Below are positions 33,892-46,104 of a stretch of 64,000 nucleotides of DNA, piece by piece. The DNA lies in assembly GCA_023935145.1 (NCBI GenBank), contig CM043698.1, forward strand, positions 81,052,001-81,116,000, read 5' to 3'. Position 1 is the first letter of the stretch; every line of letters begins with the position of its first letter. Position numbers and translations under genes: made by a program. The notes beneath the pieces are model-generated. The model was not told the DNA's origin and did not search any database. It saw only the letters and a list, made by a program, of their open reading frames with translations. The stretch is from Bretschneidera sinensis (taxonomy: Eukaryota > Streptophyta > Magnoliopsida > Brassicales > Akaniaceae).

Positions 33892-35045
33892 AAAATATTT
33901 TAACTCGATAAAACTTTGAAAATATAATCTTTTATCATCCATTGAAGTCCATTCCTAGATGAAGATATTTTTTAGACTTGAATCTTCACTTAGTGAAAAT
34001 ACATCGAAGTTAAACAAAATATGTGGTAGTATAATACATTGAACCATAAATCCTATTTGTTTAACTGGACATGTCTTACACATGAGACTTTTCCTCATAG
34101 AATTTGCCAGAAATTTGCCGACACATTCACAGGCCTTGTGTCATGTATCTTATGTCATGAGTGCTATAGAGTCAAGCCCCTAAACTCAATAGAAGTGGCT
34201 ACACTTCACGCTCACTAGGTAAGCTTGATCAAGTATGTTCCATAGCTTAACATACCAAAGAAAATTTTTATAAGCCTTATTGAGAACTTGAAGTTCATAC
34301 TTCACTTTATCACTATGGTTTCCAAACACCCTTCTCCTGGGATGGAATATTTTTGTTCGTGTTTGCAATCACTACTGATGATGTACTTTGTCTCATTGAA
34401 CTCAAGACTTATGGTTAGTAAGCGTTGAGTCGAGGTTCCATCATTGGTGATTAATTTTATGGGCTTAATCCCCATCCCTTATAAATTTTAATCATTTGTT
34501 AGCTAAACCCTTAGTTAGTGTCTATAATTTTCTATACTTGGCTAATGCCCAAGATAATTCATTGTAGTGCATTGTGTACATAATACCAATCGCACTTACA
34601 CTAAGAATTACCCTCACCACAAGTGATATTTTTTTTATCACTTATAACTATTTAACTTTTCTCACTTGTAATTCATTATCATGTTCAATGTTGACTTGGT
34701 GTTTATACCATTATAAAATACTCACTGTAGCATATACTCATATCACTAGCCCAAGAGACATTATTATCCAAACTGGATTTTTTTTTCACAAGTACCCTCT
34801 TGAGAATCACATTCTTGTAGATTTCTACCATAAAAATACATTCAATTATAAGTCAAGTATTAACCAAAACATACTAGAAATCTTCTCAAGACTTATTTGA
34901 GAAATTCACGCTTGTCTTAAGAAATGTTTCAATTTATATGTATACCTCTTACATATATGATACCACTAGAAAAATATATAGCTTTTGTAATTAAAACATA
35001 CCATTTGACAAGATATAAGATTCATAAATCATTATAAATTGAATT
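33892..35045 (-). other. Element A interior, 3' part, non-coding
   Basis: AT-rich sequence between A's polypurine tract and the composite insertion at 35046. No reverse transcriptase or RNase H remnant is visible, so pol appears to be absent from A rather than only damaged. Short open frames here have no known motif. Confidence 0.55.
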
Positions 35046-35642
35046 TGTTGGGAAACCTAGATGATGCCCAGGAGGTGGTTTTCCAAACACCCAAGTCTAA
35101 AATGACTTGTAAAGAAAAGAAACAGCACACAAAGTAAGAAAGAAAGACACAGCAATTATTATTGAGGTTCGGTAATAGCCTACGTCCCCGTGAGTTCCTC
35201 TGAACTCTTGCACTAAATCAATGAGTTCTTACAATCCAGCAACACCTCTCCAAGAATCCACAAGTTCTTGAAGGACAAAGAAGAGAACAAGAAAGTGATA
35301 AGGTCTTGAGTTACCTTGGAACTTTCCCCCTTGGAAATTCCACTTACAAGTCCCTTGAATCCCCTTTTTATACTAATCTCTCTCTTTACAACCAGCCTCT
35401 CTAATGAGTCCCTCTTGTATGTCTATGTCTTTGCACTCTCACACAATTCTCCATTCACATGTTCTGTCACACACACACTTGTGTTTTTATCACATTGTTG
35501 TGTTGAGATTGAAGCTTGGTGTCCCTTTATATAGTGCACCAACTTCTTGACCAATCTTGAGGGCCGCGGCGCACACTGGTGCTGAACATGCTGATTTTTC
35601 CTCCTTCCTTACTGCCATTTAATTCTTAGACAAATACCAACA
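35046..35642 (-). repeat. Inverted D-family Copia LTR at the left edge
   Basis: Starts TGTTGGGAAACC and ends CCAACA. It matches the complement of the LTR at 54214-55191 but is only 597 bp, mostly because the GC-rich block is reduced to one GCCGCGGCGCACAC word (about 35564). It is followed by the complement of the D polypurine region (ATATCTACCTTTGTCTAAG, 35643-35661). Confidence 0.85.
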
Positions 35643-35661
35643 ATATCTACCTTTGTCTAAG

Positions 35662-35775
35662 GGGAATTTTCTTAGGAAAATTCCAAGGTTAGTTCTTATT
35701 ACTTTCTTGTACTTCTTCTTCTTTTGTTCTTCAAGAACCTGTGAGTTCTTGAAAAGGAGTCCTGCAGATTTGATT
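35662..35775 (+). repeat. Scrambled D fragments
   Basis: 35661-35755 matches the interior of the plus-strand D LTR (about 54879-54964). 35757-35768 (TCCTGCAGATTT) matches the end of D RNase H (about 54053-54064). GAT then joins directly to an LTR start at 35776. This order is what remains of an LTR, a nearly deleted interior and the next LTR. Confidence 0.6.
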
Positions 35776-36348
35776 GTTGGTATTTGTCTAAGTTTTAAAC
35801 ATAGTTTGAAAGGCTTCATCATTATGCCTTGGCACCTCAACACACAGCATGGAAAAAGGGCTCAGTACCAGTGTGCGCCGCGGCTCAGCCTTCCCAGGCT
35901 GCGGCGCCCAGCAAGGAGGCAGCCTAAAGGAGGCATGCGCCGCGGCTCAGCCTCCCCCAGGCCGCGGGGCCCAGAATGGATGCAAGTGGAGGATGTTCAG
36001 CCTTACTTCAGGCCACGGCTTGCCCTGTTTTGGGCCGCAGCTTGAAGGTACACATGATCAACTTGGTTTTAACATTTGAAAGGTGCGTGGATGCAAGATT
36101 AAAACGCATAGCATCACTTAGGATTGATGAGGGGCTAAGGTTGATTGGTCCTCAAGATCTAAGGATTGAGATTGATTCTTAAGATTGGACAAGAAGTTGG
36201 GGCACTATATAAAGGGTCACCTAGCTTCAAAGAGAGGTGTGTCAATGAGTAACATGTGGTGTCAATGTGATAAAGGTGTGTGAAACACAAGTGTGACATG
36301 TGAATGAGAGTTATGTGAGAGTGCAAAGACACTAAACCCAAGAGAGAC
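35776..36348 (+). repeat. D-family Copia LTR, 5' 573 bp only
   Basis: Starts TGTTGGTATTTGTC and follows the LTR at 54214 through its GC-rich block (GTGTGCGCCGCGGC at about 35868) and TATA motif (about 36208) as far as GAGAGACT. There it is cut by the C1 LTR edge at 36349. Confidence 0.82.
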
Positions 36349-37666
36349 TTGATTACGCTCAAACTAATACACGGTTATTGTGTATAGTTGAGGTGTCAAT
36401 CCCACGAAGAAAAACGATCTACAAAGGAAAAGTGCAAACCTTAACACGAACGATAACAATCAAGTGAGAAAATATGAGTTTTGATAATGAAGTAATTGTG
36501 GGAAAATTGTGTAAATAGATTGAAGAATATAATAAAGGAACAACAAGGTTCCGAGAATCCACCCTAGGTTCGTTGCCTTATTCCAATCTCGATTCACTTG
36601 TTTTTATCTCGGTTGCAAGTTTCACATCCCAAACAGGTAATCGACAAATATTCAATCAAAGCATATGTAAACCCTAATGTAATTAATATGAATTACTCTT
36701 TACTTTTGATTTAAGCACACATGACCTATCCTACAGATTTATCAAGAAATGACAATATATCTTAATGACAATATCGCAGTAATGGACAAACCTAAAAGAT
36801 AAATCTACCGGACCCAATCACATCCAAATAATCTTGACATAAGAAGAGCATGACTAGACTTATATCGAGGAGAAAGATATAATCACCGGATTAAGAGAAA
36901 ATCTTCTAATTAAATTAAAGAGTAAATCATAAAAATGTTTTGACAATAAATCTCAACTACAACTGAATCAATAAAGTAAAATAAAAACAACTACACCTAG
37001 GGATTTATCCCTTCGCCTTATTTGGAGATTAGTTAGTCATGGGGCTCATTCTTGAACACTTTGATGGAGGAGAATATAACAGTCTTCTTGTGTTTTCCAG
37101 CCTTAATGATTTTCTCTTATCAAACCCTAAGTGATCTATTTATAATACAAAAGGTCCAAGGTTGTTTAGGGTTTAAACAATCATTAAAGTCTTAATTAGG
37201 TCATAACTCGGAGAAGGGGATCGTGTGCAAGCCGCGGCTCTCACTTCCTTATGCCGTAGCTCTGCCTGGTCTTTGGTTTCTTCACTTTCTGGAGGCCGTG
37301 GTCCTGCCTGGTCCAGGCCGTGGCGCACACTGAAGCTCCTTTCTTCCTCTTTTGGCTTGGTTTTGGAGGCCAAGGCTTGGATATTTTTGGGCCGCAACGC
37401 ACACACTCAAGACTTGATTTCTCTTCATTTGTCCTTCCACAACCATGCCTTCACTCCGGTATGCCTCGAGTCTTTGTGCTTCAAGCAACGATAACTTTTC
37501 CTCCTCTTTTGAACTTAAAGTACCTAAAAATGCAATGAAATAGATCAATGATTCAAGAATGACACTTTAGAGTTGTTAACGTATAAAAGTGCAATTAAAA
37601 CCTAGATCAACCCTAAAATGCTAACAATTAAGTACTGTTAAGATGCATTTTATGACTCTCATCACA
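36349..37666 (-). repeat. 3' LTR of C1
   Basis: 1.32 kb with ends TGATTACGCTC and GACTCTCATCA; in element sense TGATGAGAGTC...GCGTAATCA. The terminal parts resemble C2 LTRs but the middle differs. C1 has GCCGCGGC-type words at about 37220-37405, upstream of a TATA motif (TTATAAATAG in sense, about 37135-37145). C1 and C2 are thus different subfamilies. Confidence 0.85.
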
Positions 37667-39229
37667 ACTCTCAACTAGCTTATCGCTAGTCCCTAGTGAT
37701 TCAAGCGAAAACAAGAGGAGAATTCTACGGTAGAAATCAAAACAAAGTAAAGCAATGTTAGTGTTAAACTAGGAGCAATTCACTTTTTGTCTCAAAAATC
37801 GGATATAACACAACACATAGAATCATTAAATATCACCCAAGTCCAAAAGTAATCCAAACATCAATATTAAAATTGTTATCCACTCTTAACATCCATCTTA
37901 CCATAATCCATTAATCCGAACACCCGGATGATTTTATGCATAACATTCATGAATACAAGTCTTGGCCTCTAAAAACATAATGAATTACATGACATCAATC
38001 ACAAATCAAGCTCTATAGGCTTATTTTCAAATCACTCTCCACTATTATATAAAAGTCACACTACATTGGATCAACAGGTCTTTAATAAGCTTGTAACGTT
38101 AGGCTAAGGTAAAGGTTAAGAAGGAACGGAAATGATTCAACAGATAAAAGAACTTAATCTCTTAGTTTTAAACACAACCTTCTTTTAAGCACTGAATAAC
38201 CTTACTTTAACACCCAACTCTTTCAACCATTTTTTTATAAGAGCATATCTCTCGATAAGTCACCACTTTTCTTTTCTTTTCTTCTTTCCTTGTCATACTT
38301 CACTTCTCTTTTTTTTTTCCTTTTTTTTTTCTTTTCTATTTTGGTATAAGATCATTCACTTCCTTTTTTCATTTTTTTACTCTTTCCACAACCCTCAACT
38401 TATCTCCTTTAATGTACTTGGGTTATGGTAGTAATATATTTTTTGTCATACTTCCATCCTTACTCCTTTTAAGTGCTTCTCAACAAATGTGTATAACTAA
38501 GTTCTTTTAAAAGAAAGGTAAGGATAAAATATTTTTAGGCTCATAAAGGTGAGTAAATGGGCTACTAAAAGAAACAAGGCTCAAATTCTTTTTCAAGAAA
38601 AAGGCTCAAACAGGTGACTAGCGATAGATATAGCAAGGGTAAGTTTGAAAGGCTCAAACGGTCCAAAAATGGCCTACATCATATCTTAAGTAGTACCGCA
38701 AACTAGAGTCTCAAACCAAATGAAGATTGACACTTAAATTATTTTCCAATTAAGTTCATATCACTGACATGTGAATTAATCCAAGGCTAACACAAAGCAT
38801 GCTAAAAACAAATAAAAAAGGAAAGTAACACCAAGCAGTTCAATGAAAAAAAAATACGTTTCCTCCACCCCTAACTTAAAAAATTGCATTGACCTCAATG
38901 TGAAAGAAAAGGTGAAAGAAACTCCCTTTGTAAGCAAAAGTGCACAGAAGCTGAAAATTGTGCACCACCATGTGAACTGCATGCCATTCCTCTTGTTGAA
39001 ATTCTGATCTACGACATAGAACAAAACAACAAAAAGAAAGCAACTGCGGTGTAACAGTAAGATTCCCACCATATGTTAGGTTAACACATGAAATGGAAAG
39101 AAATAACTAGAAACGAAAAGAAAGTACAAAAAATAAAATAATGAAAAGGAAGACAAAATAAATGTTAGTACAGTCATCCGATAATAAATCAAATAAAATA
39201 AAAGGGGATAAACAAGATAGAACCCAAAA
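37667..39229 (-). other. C1 3' non-coding region
   Basis: Lies between the extra ORF and the LTR. It contains long pyrimidine tracts (about 38270-38400) and an internal polypurine-like motif (in sense TTAAGTTAGGGGTGGAGGA, 38861-38879). C2 holds a related motif at 49668-49684. Much of the region is an inverted counterpart of 49600-51070. Confidence 0.65.
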
Positions 39230-40366
39230 CTAATCCTCTAAGTCTTCATCCTCTTCATCATTCTCTTCATTCTCTTCACCTTCCTCTAGAGTTGGATCAA
39301 AAGATGAACCCGATAGGGTGGAAAAATGGGAAAGTGATCCATGTCACAACCAGTAGCGGAGGCAAGGTGTTAGTACATCTAACCAAAAGAAGAGTATACC
39401 CCTGCTTGATAATCAGCTTGCCTAGCCAAGAATCGTTCTTGACGATCAAACATATCATATAAGAGTTTCTGATGTTCATCAAAACGAATCTCTAAACGCT
39501 CAAGGCGCTCTGCAACAGTGAAATGCCTAGGGGGAGGAGGCGCTGCAATCGCTGCTCTCTCTCTCGGAGTTGACGGCCTTAAGGCTTTAATCAAATTAAG
39601 CATGCCATCATTGATGGGCTTCTTTGGTTGCTGGGCGTCCTCATCAAGACTGTACGGGACTTTAGCTCGGATGCATAATTGGGTAATTAAGGAAGGGAAG
39701 TACAATCTAAGCTTTTGTTGCACAGTGTGTATGATAGAATTAAATATGATCTGGCCCACATCAATAGTCATGCCCATCAAAATGGCATAAATCAACACAA
39801 CTCTCTCAATAGTAAGGTCACTATAGTGCGTAGCAGGCATCAATCTCTCACATATAAAATATTTCCAAGCTCGAGCATTGATAATCAGAGAAGTACCGGG
39901 TTATAGGGGTATCACCCGTCATTTTTCATGTAGTACCCAGAATACAAAGAGTATTGCAAATCTCTTCATAATTAATATTAGACGGATATGCAATATACTC
40001 ACTGTTTTCTATGTTAGGTAACCCATAGAATCTATTTATAGATGTGCTGTTAAAAGAAACTGTTTTGCCTCTCACCCTTACCTTACCATTCCTATGTTCT
40101 GCATTAGTGTAGAATTCTCTAACCACATTTGTGAGGGAATGAGATGGTTTTCTAGCAAATGTACCCCAATGCCTATCAATAATCATTCTGAACAAGGTTA
40201 GGTTCCCCCTCTCTGTGATATTGAATCCTCTCTCAGGAATGAGTTTTCTAGTGTGCATCATCCTAACATATCTCTCACTAGCCTCAAAACTAACAAATTT
40301 TCTCTCATCATACTCTTGAGGTTGTTTCCCCCTTGGTCTCTTGGTTTTAGGGGCCATTTGAATCAA
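39230..40366 (-). pseudogene. Extra Athila ORF (putative plant transposon protein domain)
   Basis: The frame starts MIQMAPKTKRPRGK at 40366. It carries the conserved block with FVSFEASERY, HWGTFARKP and INRFYGLPN found in proteins labelled putative plant transposon protein. It breaks near 39926, resumes at 39843 with MPATHYSDLTIERVVLIYAI, and ends in a proline-rich then acidic tail (EENDEEDEDLED, about 39230-39290). The ORF lies between pol and the 3' LTR, the place of the so-called env-like ORF in Athila elements. I see no signal peptide or convincing membrane segment, so an envelope role is not supported. Function is unknown. One frameshift and stops near 39910 make this copy dead. Confidence 0.75.
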
Positions 40367-41164
40367 ATTTATAGAATAATATAACTAATTCAAAATCAAC
40401 CACCTAAATAGCACAAATGAACAATAAAGAGAAGAAATTGGTATTACTTGATGCCCAAAATTGGAGAGAAGAATGAGTACCCACCGACTTGAAGTTTTCT
40501 TGATGAACCCAAAATTCTCTTAGTACCAAGCTTTTTGGAGAAATTTCCAACAAAATCTGCAATATTAGTGCTAAATCCTTCAAGAAATGATGTTAGAATC
40601 AAGAAATTTTTGAGCAAAAATGAGTGGGTAAGTGAGGGTTTGGAGAGAGGATGAGAGAGAGTGAGGTGTGCTGTGTATTCTCAAACAAAAATGAAGAAGA
40701 GGGCTGTAATTTTTGGGTTAAAATGTGCAGGGCATGAGTGGGCACCTCGGCTTGCTCTTGTGGGCGCCGCGGCTTGAGCTGTGGGGCGTGTGTGCGTGCA
40801 CGCTTTGAGCTGCAGCGCGCAAGGTGCTGGGGTGCGGTGTGGTGATGTGCGAGCTGGATGGTCCTGCTGGGCATGGTGCACTATGGACCAGGCCTAGGCG
40901 CACGGGCTGCTAGGCTGGTGTGCTCCCTGGTGGGCGAGGCGCGCTAGGTTGGGCCTGGGCGTGACCTGGGCCTTTTTTTTGGTAAAAACTTGTTTGTTTG
41001 CCAAATAAAATAATAAAACTAGCAAAATAAACATTTAAACTAAAAAATTAGATTTAAATCAAACTAGAAGAAGAACTAAAAATTAAAATTGAAATTAACT
41101 TAATTAAAAACAAAATAAACAAACAAAACAAAAGAAAAATAAAAAACATACTTGTGTGGTGTGG
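40367..41164 (-). other. GC island and leader before the extra Athila ORF
   Basis: Reading on the minus strand from pol, an AT-rich gap (about 40985-41160) is followed by a GC island (about 40725-40975) with GGCGCCGCGGC and several GCGC words. Then comes a pyrimidine-rich stretch (CACTCTCTCTCATCC region, about 40640-40670) and about 270 bp up to the ORF start at 40366. The arrangement resembles the U3-to-leader order in these LTRs, but no clear TATA motif was seen. Confidence 0.5.
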
Positions 41165-44100
41165 TCAAGGTGAATAGACCGGATCCATAAGTGGAATGTC
41201 TTCCACTTCTGGATCTTGCCTATCAATTAAGATTTTAAGGCATTGACCATTTACTTTAAAGATTTGACCATCTCTAGTATCCTCAATTTCTACCACTCCA
41301 TTTGTAAAAACATTTTTCACTACAAAAGGACTGGTCCACCTCGACTAAAGTTTTCCTAGATCTTTATGGAGTCTAAAATTGTATAAGAACACCAATTCAT
41401 TAGGTTTAAATTTTTTTCTCAAAATATTTTTATCATGAAACACTTTCATTTTAGCCTTACAGATTCTAGAGTTCTCATAAACATCATTTCTTAACTCCTC
41501 TAACTCGGTCAACTAATATTTCCTAAGCTTACCCGTTTCTTCTATGTCAAAATTGAAAGACTTGATGGCCCAATAAGCTCGATGCTCGAGCTCCATAGGT
41601 AAGTGGCAAGGCTTTCCAAAAATAAACCTATAAGGTGACATACCTAAGGGAGTTTTGAAAGCTGTTCGGTAAGCCTAAAGTGCATCAACTAGTCTCAAAG
41701 TCCAATCCTTGCGATCCGGGTTGACCATTTTTTCTAAAATTTGCTTGATTTTCCTATTTGCAAGTTCTACTTGTCCACTAGTCTGAGGGTGGTAAGCTGT
41801 AGAAATCTTATGTAACACCCCATATTTTCTCATCAAAGCTTCAAAAGGAATGGTTGCAAAAATGTGTACCTCGATCACTAATTATAGTACGTGGTGTACC
41901 AAATCGAGATAACACATTTTATTTGAGAAATTTAATTACCGTTCTACTATCATTGCTTTGGCAAGCTGTTGTCTCTACCCGTTTTGACACATAATCTATT
42001 GCCACAATGATATATTGATATCCGAAGGAAGGAGGAAATGGTCCCATAAAATCAATGTCCCAACAGTCGAAGATTTCAATCACTAAAATTAGGTTTAAGG
42101 GCATCATATTACGACGAGACACAACTCCTAACTTCTGACACTTTTCACATGAGTGACAATAGATATTTGCATCTTTAAACAAAGTGAGCCAATAAAATCC
42201 ACACTGCAAAATTTTTGCAGTGGTTTTTTTCATTGAAAAATGGCCCCTACAAGCTTGGGAGTGACAAAATTCCAAGACACCGGCAATCTCTTCATTAGGG
42301 ATGCAACGCCTTAAAAAATTTGGTCAGGGCAGTACTTGAAAAGACAGGGATCATCCCAATAAAAATTACATACCTCATTCAAGAATTTCCTCTTGTCTTG
42401 AGCGCTCCAATCCATCGGTATCCAAATAATTCACGATATGAGCAAACCATGGCAGAGAAGTAACAGAGAGTAAATGCTCATTGGGAAAATCATCCTTGAT
42501 TGGCATGTCGTCAGAGGTGTCTTCAAATGTGAGCCTTGATAGATGGTCAACCACTACGTTCTCTACTCCTTTCTTATCTTTGATGGTGATGTCAAATTCT
42601 TGCAAGAGTAGGATCTATCGTATTAGTTATGCCTTAACATCCTTCTTTGTAAGAAGGTACTTAAGGGCTGCATGATCTATGAAAATAAGAATAAGAGAAC
42701 CAATTAAATAGGCATGAAACTTGTCCAAAGCAAATACTACAACAAACAATTCTTTTTCAGTGGTGGAGTAATTCATTCGAGCACTATTCAGGGTTTTACT
42801 AGCATAGTAAATGACAAAAGGTTTTCCCTCCCTTCGATGTCTAAGAACAGCACCTATCGCATAGTCACTAGTATCACACATGATTTCAAAAGGTAAAGTC
42901 CAATCAGGTGACTGCATTATAGGTGTTGAAGTAAGCTTGCCAATCAGCATTTTAAAGGCCTCTTGACAAGCTTGAGTCCATTCAAATGGGACATCTTTAA
43001 CTAGGAGGGCACATAATGGTCTAGATATATTGGAAAAGTTTTGTATGAACCTCCTATAAAAGCCAGCGTGATCAAGGAAAGATCCTACATCCTTTACTGT
43101 CTTAGGTGTGGAAAATTTAGAAATTTATTCAATCTTAGATTGATCAACCTCTATCTCCTTAGAAGAAACAATATACCCTAAGACAATACCGGATGGTACC
43201 ATGAAATGGCATTTTTCCCAATTTAAGACTAATTCCTTTTCCTCACAACGAATAAGCACTCTTTCTAAATTCATTAAGCATGCATCAAATGAAGATCCAA
43301 AAACAGTTAGGTCATCTATAAAACCTCCATGCAATTTTCAACCATGTCACTAAAAATGCTCATCATGCAACGTTGAAAAGTAGCAGGTGCATTACACAAT
43401 CCAAATGGCATTCTACAAAAAGCATAAGTACCAAAAGGACAGGTGAAGGTGGTTTTATCCTGGTCTTCTAATGCAATTTCAATTTGATAATAACCAGAAT
43501 AACCATCTAAGAAACAATAAAAAGGATGACTAGCTACACGCTCAAGAATTTGATCTATAAAGGGGAGTGGGAAATGGTCTTTCCGGGTGGCAGCATTTTA
43601 TTTTCTGTAATCAATGCACATTCGCCACCCGGTCACAAGTTTTGTAGGGACTAACCCTCCGAGGTCATTCTTTACCACAATGACTCTGAACTTTTTAGGA
43701 ACGACTTGTGTAGGACTTACCCATTTACTATCAGCTATGGGATATATAATTCCCACATCTAATAATTTCAACACTTCATTTTTCACTACTTCTTTCATAG
43801 TGGGGTTAAGCCTACGTTGAGGGTCTCTACGAGGACTAGTTCCTTTATCCAAGTTTATCTTATAAGAATAGATCAGGGGACTAATTCTTTTTAAATTAGC
43901 CATGCTCCAGCCTAAGGCTGATTTATGTGCATTTAAGGTCCGAATTAATTTCTAACCTTGAGACTCAGACAATTCGGATGAGATAATAATAGGAAAAATA
44001 TCACCTGGACCGAGAAAAACATGCTTTAAACCCTTAAGTAATGGCTTCAATTCAACTTTAGGTGCTTCCACACTTGAGGGAATTTGTTTCTTGCTTCTTT

Positions 44101-44654
44101 CGGGCAACTCCTCAAACTTTGGTTGCCATGCTCGAGTGCCATAATCTTGAGATTTATCAAAAATAGCACGAATATCAATTAAATCAGTTTTATCATTAAT
44201 AGAATCAATCTCAGAATTAACAAGAAAATATTCAAGAGGATCAAAGTCATGAGCTATGGAAACTCCCTTATCGATGAGTGACTCGATCATGTATAAGTGG
44301 TGGTTCTCATCCTCATCTTCGGGTTGTTTTGCAACATTGAAAATGTTCACCTCGAGGGTCATGTTTCCAAAGGACAGCTTCATAAGTCCATTCCTATAAA
44401 TAATTAGAGCATTTGCAGTAGCAAGGAAAGGTCTACCCAAAATTAAAGGAATTTTAGAATTAGTGTTAACAATAGAAGTAATGTCAAGGATTAGGAAATC
44501 AATAGGATAATAAAATTTATCAATTTGAATTAAAACATCTTCTACCACACCCCATGGTACTTTGACTGAACAGTCAGCTAATTGTAATACCACAGTGGTT
44601 GGTTTGATTTCTTCCAAACCCAGGTGTATATAAATAGAAAATGGCATCAGGTTT
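41165..44654 (-). pseudogene. C1 Gypsy pol: protease, RT, RNase H, integrase
   Basis: Order in sense: protease part with IPLILGRPFLATANAL (43952-44647), reverse transcriptase (43125-43903; WRMCIDYRK; catalytic block FIDDLTVFG near 43300-43325), RNase H (42627-42950; [13 protein letters not shown]), integrase zinc region (about 42120-42250; CHSCEKCQK), core (DIDFMGPFPPSFG near 42030; [13 protein letters not shown] near 41780) and C-terminal SRWTSPFVV region. It ends at a TGA (41165-41167). Frameshifts and stops separate most blocks. The protease lacks its catalytic start because C2 inserted at 44655. No functional enzyme is encoded. Confidence 0.88.
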
Positions 44655-46098
44655 TGATGAGAGTCATAAAATGCATCTTAACAGTACTTAATTGTTATCA
44701 TTTTAGGGTTGATCTAGGTTTTAATTGCACTTTTATACGTTAACAACTCTAAAGTATCATTCTTGGATCATTGAACTATTTCGGTGCATTTTCAGGTACT
44801 TTAAGCTCAAAAGAGGAGGAAAAGTTATCATTGCTTGAAGCACAAAGACTCAAGGCATACTGGAGTGAAGGAATGCTTCCGAAAGGACAAGATGGAGGGC
44901 TTAAAAGAGCAACAGCTGCTGCCCACACTGGAAATGAGTTTCACTAAATTGCCAGAATTGCCCGTACAGATCAATCATCTTTGAAAATTAAACTGTATTG
45001 ATACAAGAAGAACCAGGAGATGAACCATATATTTTTAGAAAGTTCCGGAAGTCTATTTTCTGGAGAATTTTATAGTTCGTCAAATGGATTTTTCTAGAGA
45101 AAGTTATGGCAGTTTAAGTAGACAAAGGTCGGGCTGTGCGGGATTTCAACGTGATTTTGGGCTTAAATCTCACATCCCACATTGGTTGGAAAACACATTT
45201 CTATATCCCACATCCCACATCGGATTGGAAACATATTGCACTCATGGTATTTCCCTATAAAAGGCCTACTCCACTTCAGCTTTGAAAAATCAATCGGGGA
45301 TGAATCCAGAGGGCCTTTAGGAGTAATCAAGAGGGCCAATAGGAGGAACCTGAAGTTTAAAGTTTGAAGGTCGGGAGAGATGATCGTCGGGAGGCCAGAT
45401 GCAACTCGAGGACGCATGAGCCCCATGACCGGCTAGTCTCCAAGCAAGGCGAAGGGATGAATCCCTAGGTGTAGTTGTTCTTATTTTACCTTTATTTGAT
45501 TCGGTTGTAGTTGGAATTATTTTCGTTAAATATTGTTATGTTTTATTCTTTAATTTAATTAGTAGATTTATTATAACTCTGGTGGTTGCATGCTTCTTTT
45601 CCATATAAGTTCAGTCAGGCTTTTCTTATGTGTACCTGTTTGGGTGTGATTGAGTCCGGTAGATATCTTTTATAGATTTGTCCATTGCTGTGGTATCATC
45701 GTTTAGATATATCGTCGTCTCTTGATAATTTATAAGTTAAGTCATGTGTGCTTGAAAGTAAAGAAGATTTCATAACAATTGCATTAGGATCTATAAATGC
45801 ACTTTAATTGAATATTTTTCGATTGCCTGTTTGGGATGTGAAACTTGCAATCGAGATAAAAACAACTGAATCAAGTTAGGATTAGAGCAACGAACCTAGA
45901 GAGGATTTCTGGAACCTTGTCATTTTTATTTTAAACTTATTTACACAATTACCCTTTTTCTCAAACAACTCAGATTCTTTTAATCTTTTATCGTCTGTGT
46001 TGAGGTTTACACCTTCTGTTGTACTTAACTTGTTTCCCTGTGGAATCGACACATCAAAACTATACTACAATAACCGCGTTATGTTTTGGGCGTAATCA
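44655..46098 (+). repeat. C2 LTR 1
   Basis: 1.44 kb, TGATGAGAGTC...GGGCGTAATCA, with a TATA motif at 45256-45262. It is followed by AATTTT (46099-46104), the first six bases of the leader seen after LTR 2. Confidence 0.9.
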
Positions 46099-46104
46099 AA
46101 TTTT

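Larger units (their letters stand above)
36349..44654 (-). mobile_element. Athila-like Ty3/Gypsy element C1, 3' part
   Basis: The 3' LTR is 36349-37666. In element sense (leftward), pol (41165-44654) is followed by a GC island, an extra ORF (39230-40366), a non-coding region and the LTR. C2 interrupts the protease at 44655. C1's protease start, gag and 5' LTR are absent beyond C2 and seem to have been deleted. The order pol, extra ORF, LTR fits the Athila group. Confidence 0.82.

Noticed and set aside
39230..40366. Extra Athila ORF as a viral envelope gene
   Set aside because: No signal peptide, membrane anchor or cleavage site is visible. The conserved block is that of the putative plant transposon protein family, so only the position is env-like.
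40599..40903. Three overlapping His/Pro/Ala-rich minus-strand frames
   Set aside because: They come from the GC island before the extra Athila ORF and change frame freely, with no domain.
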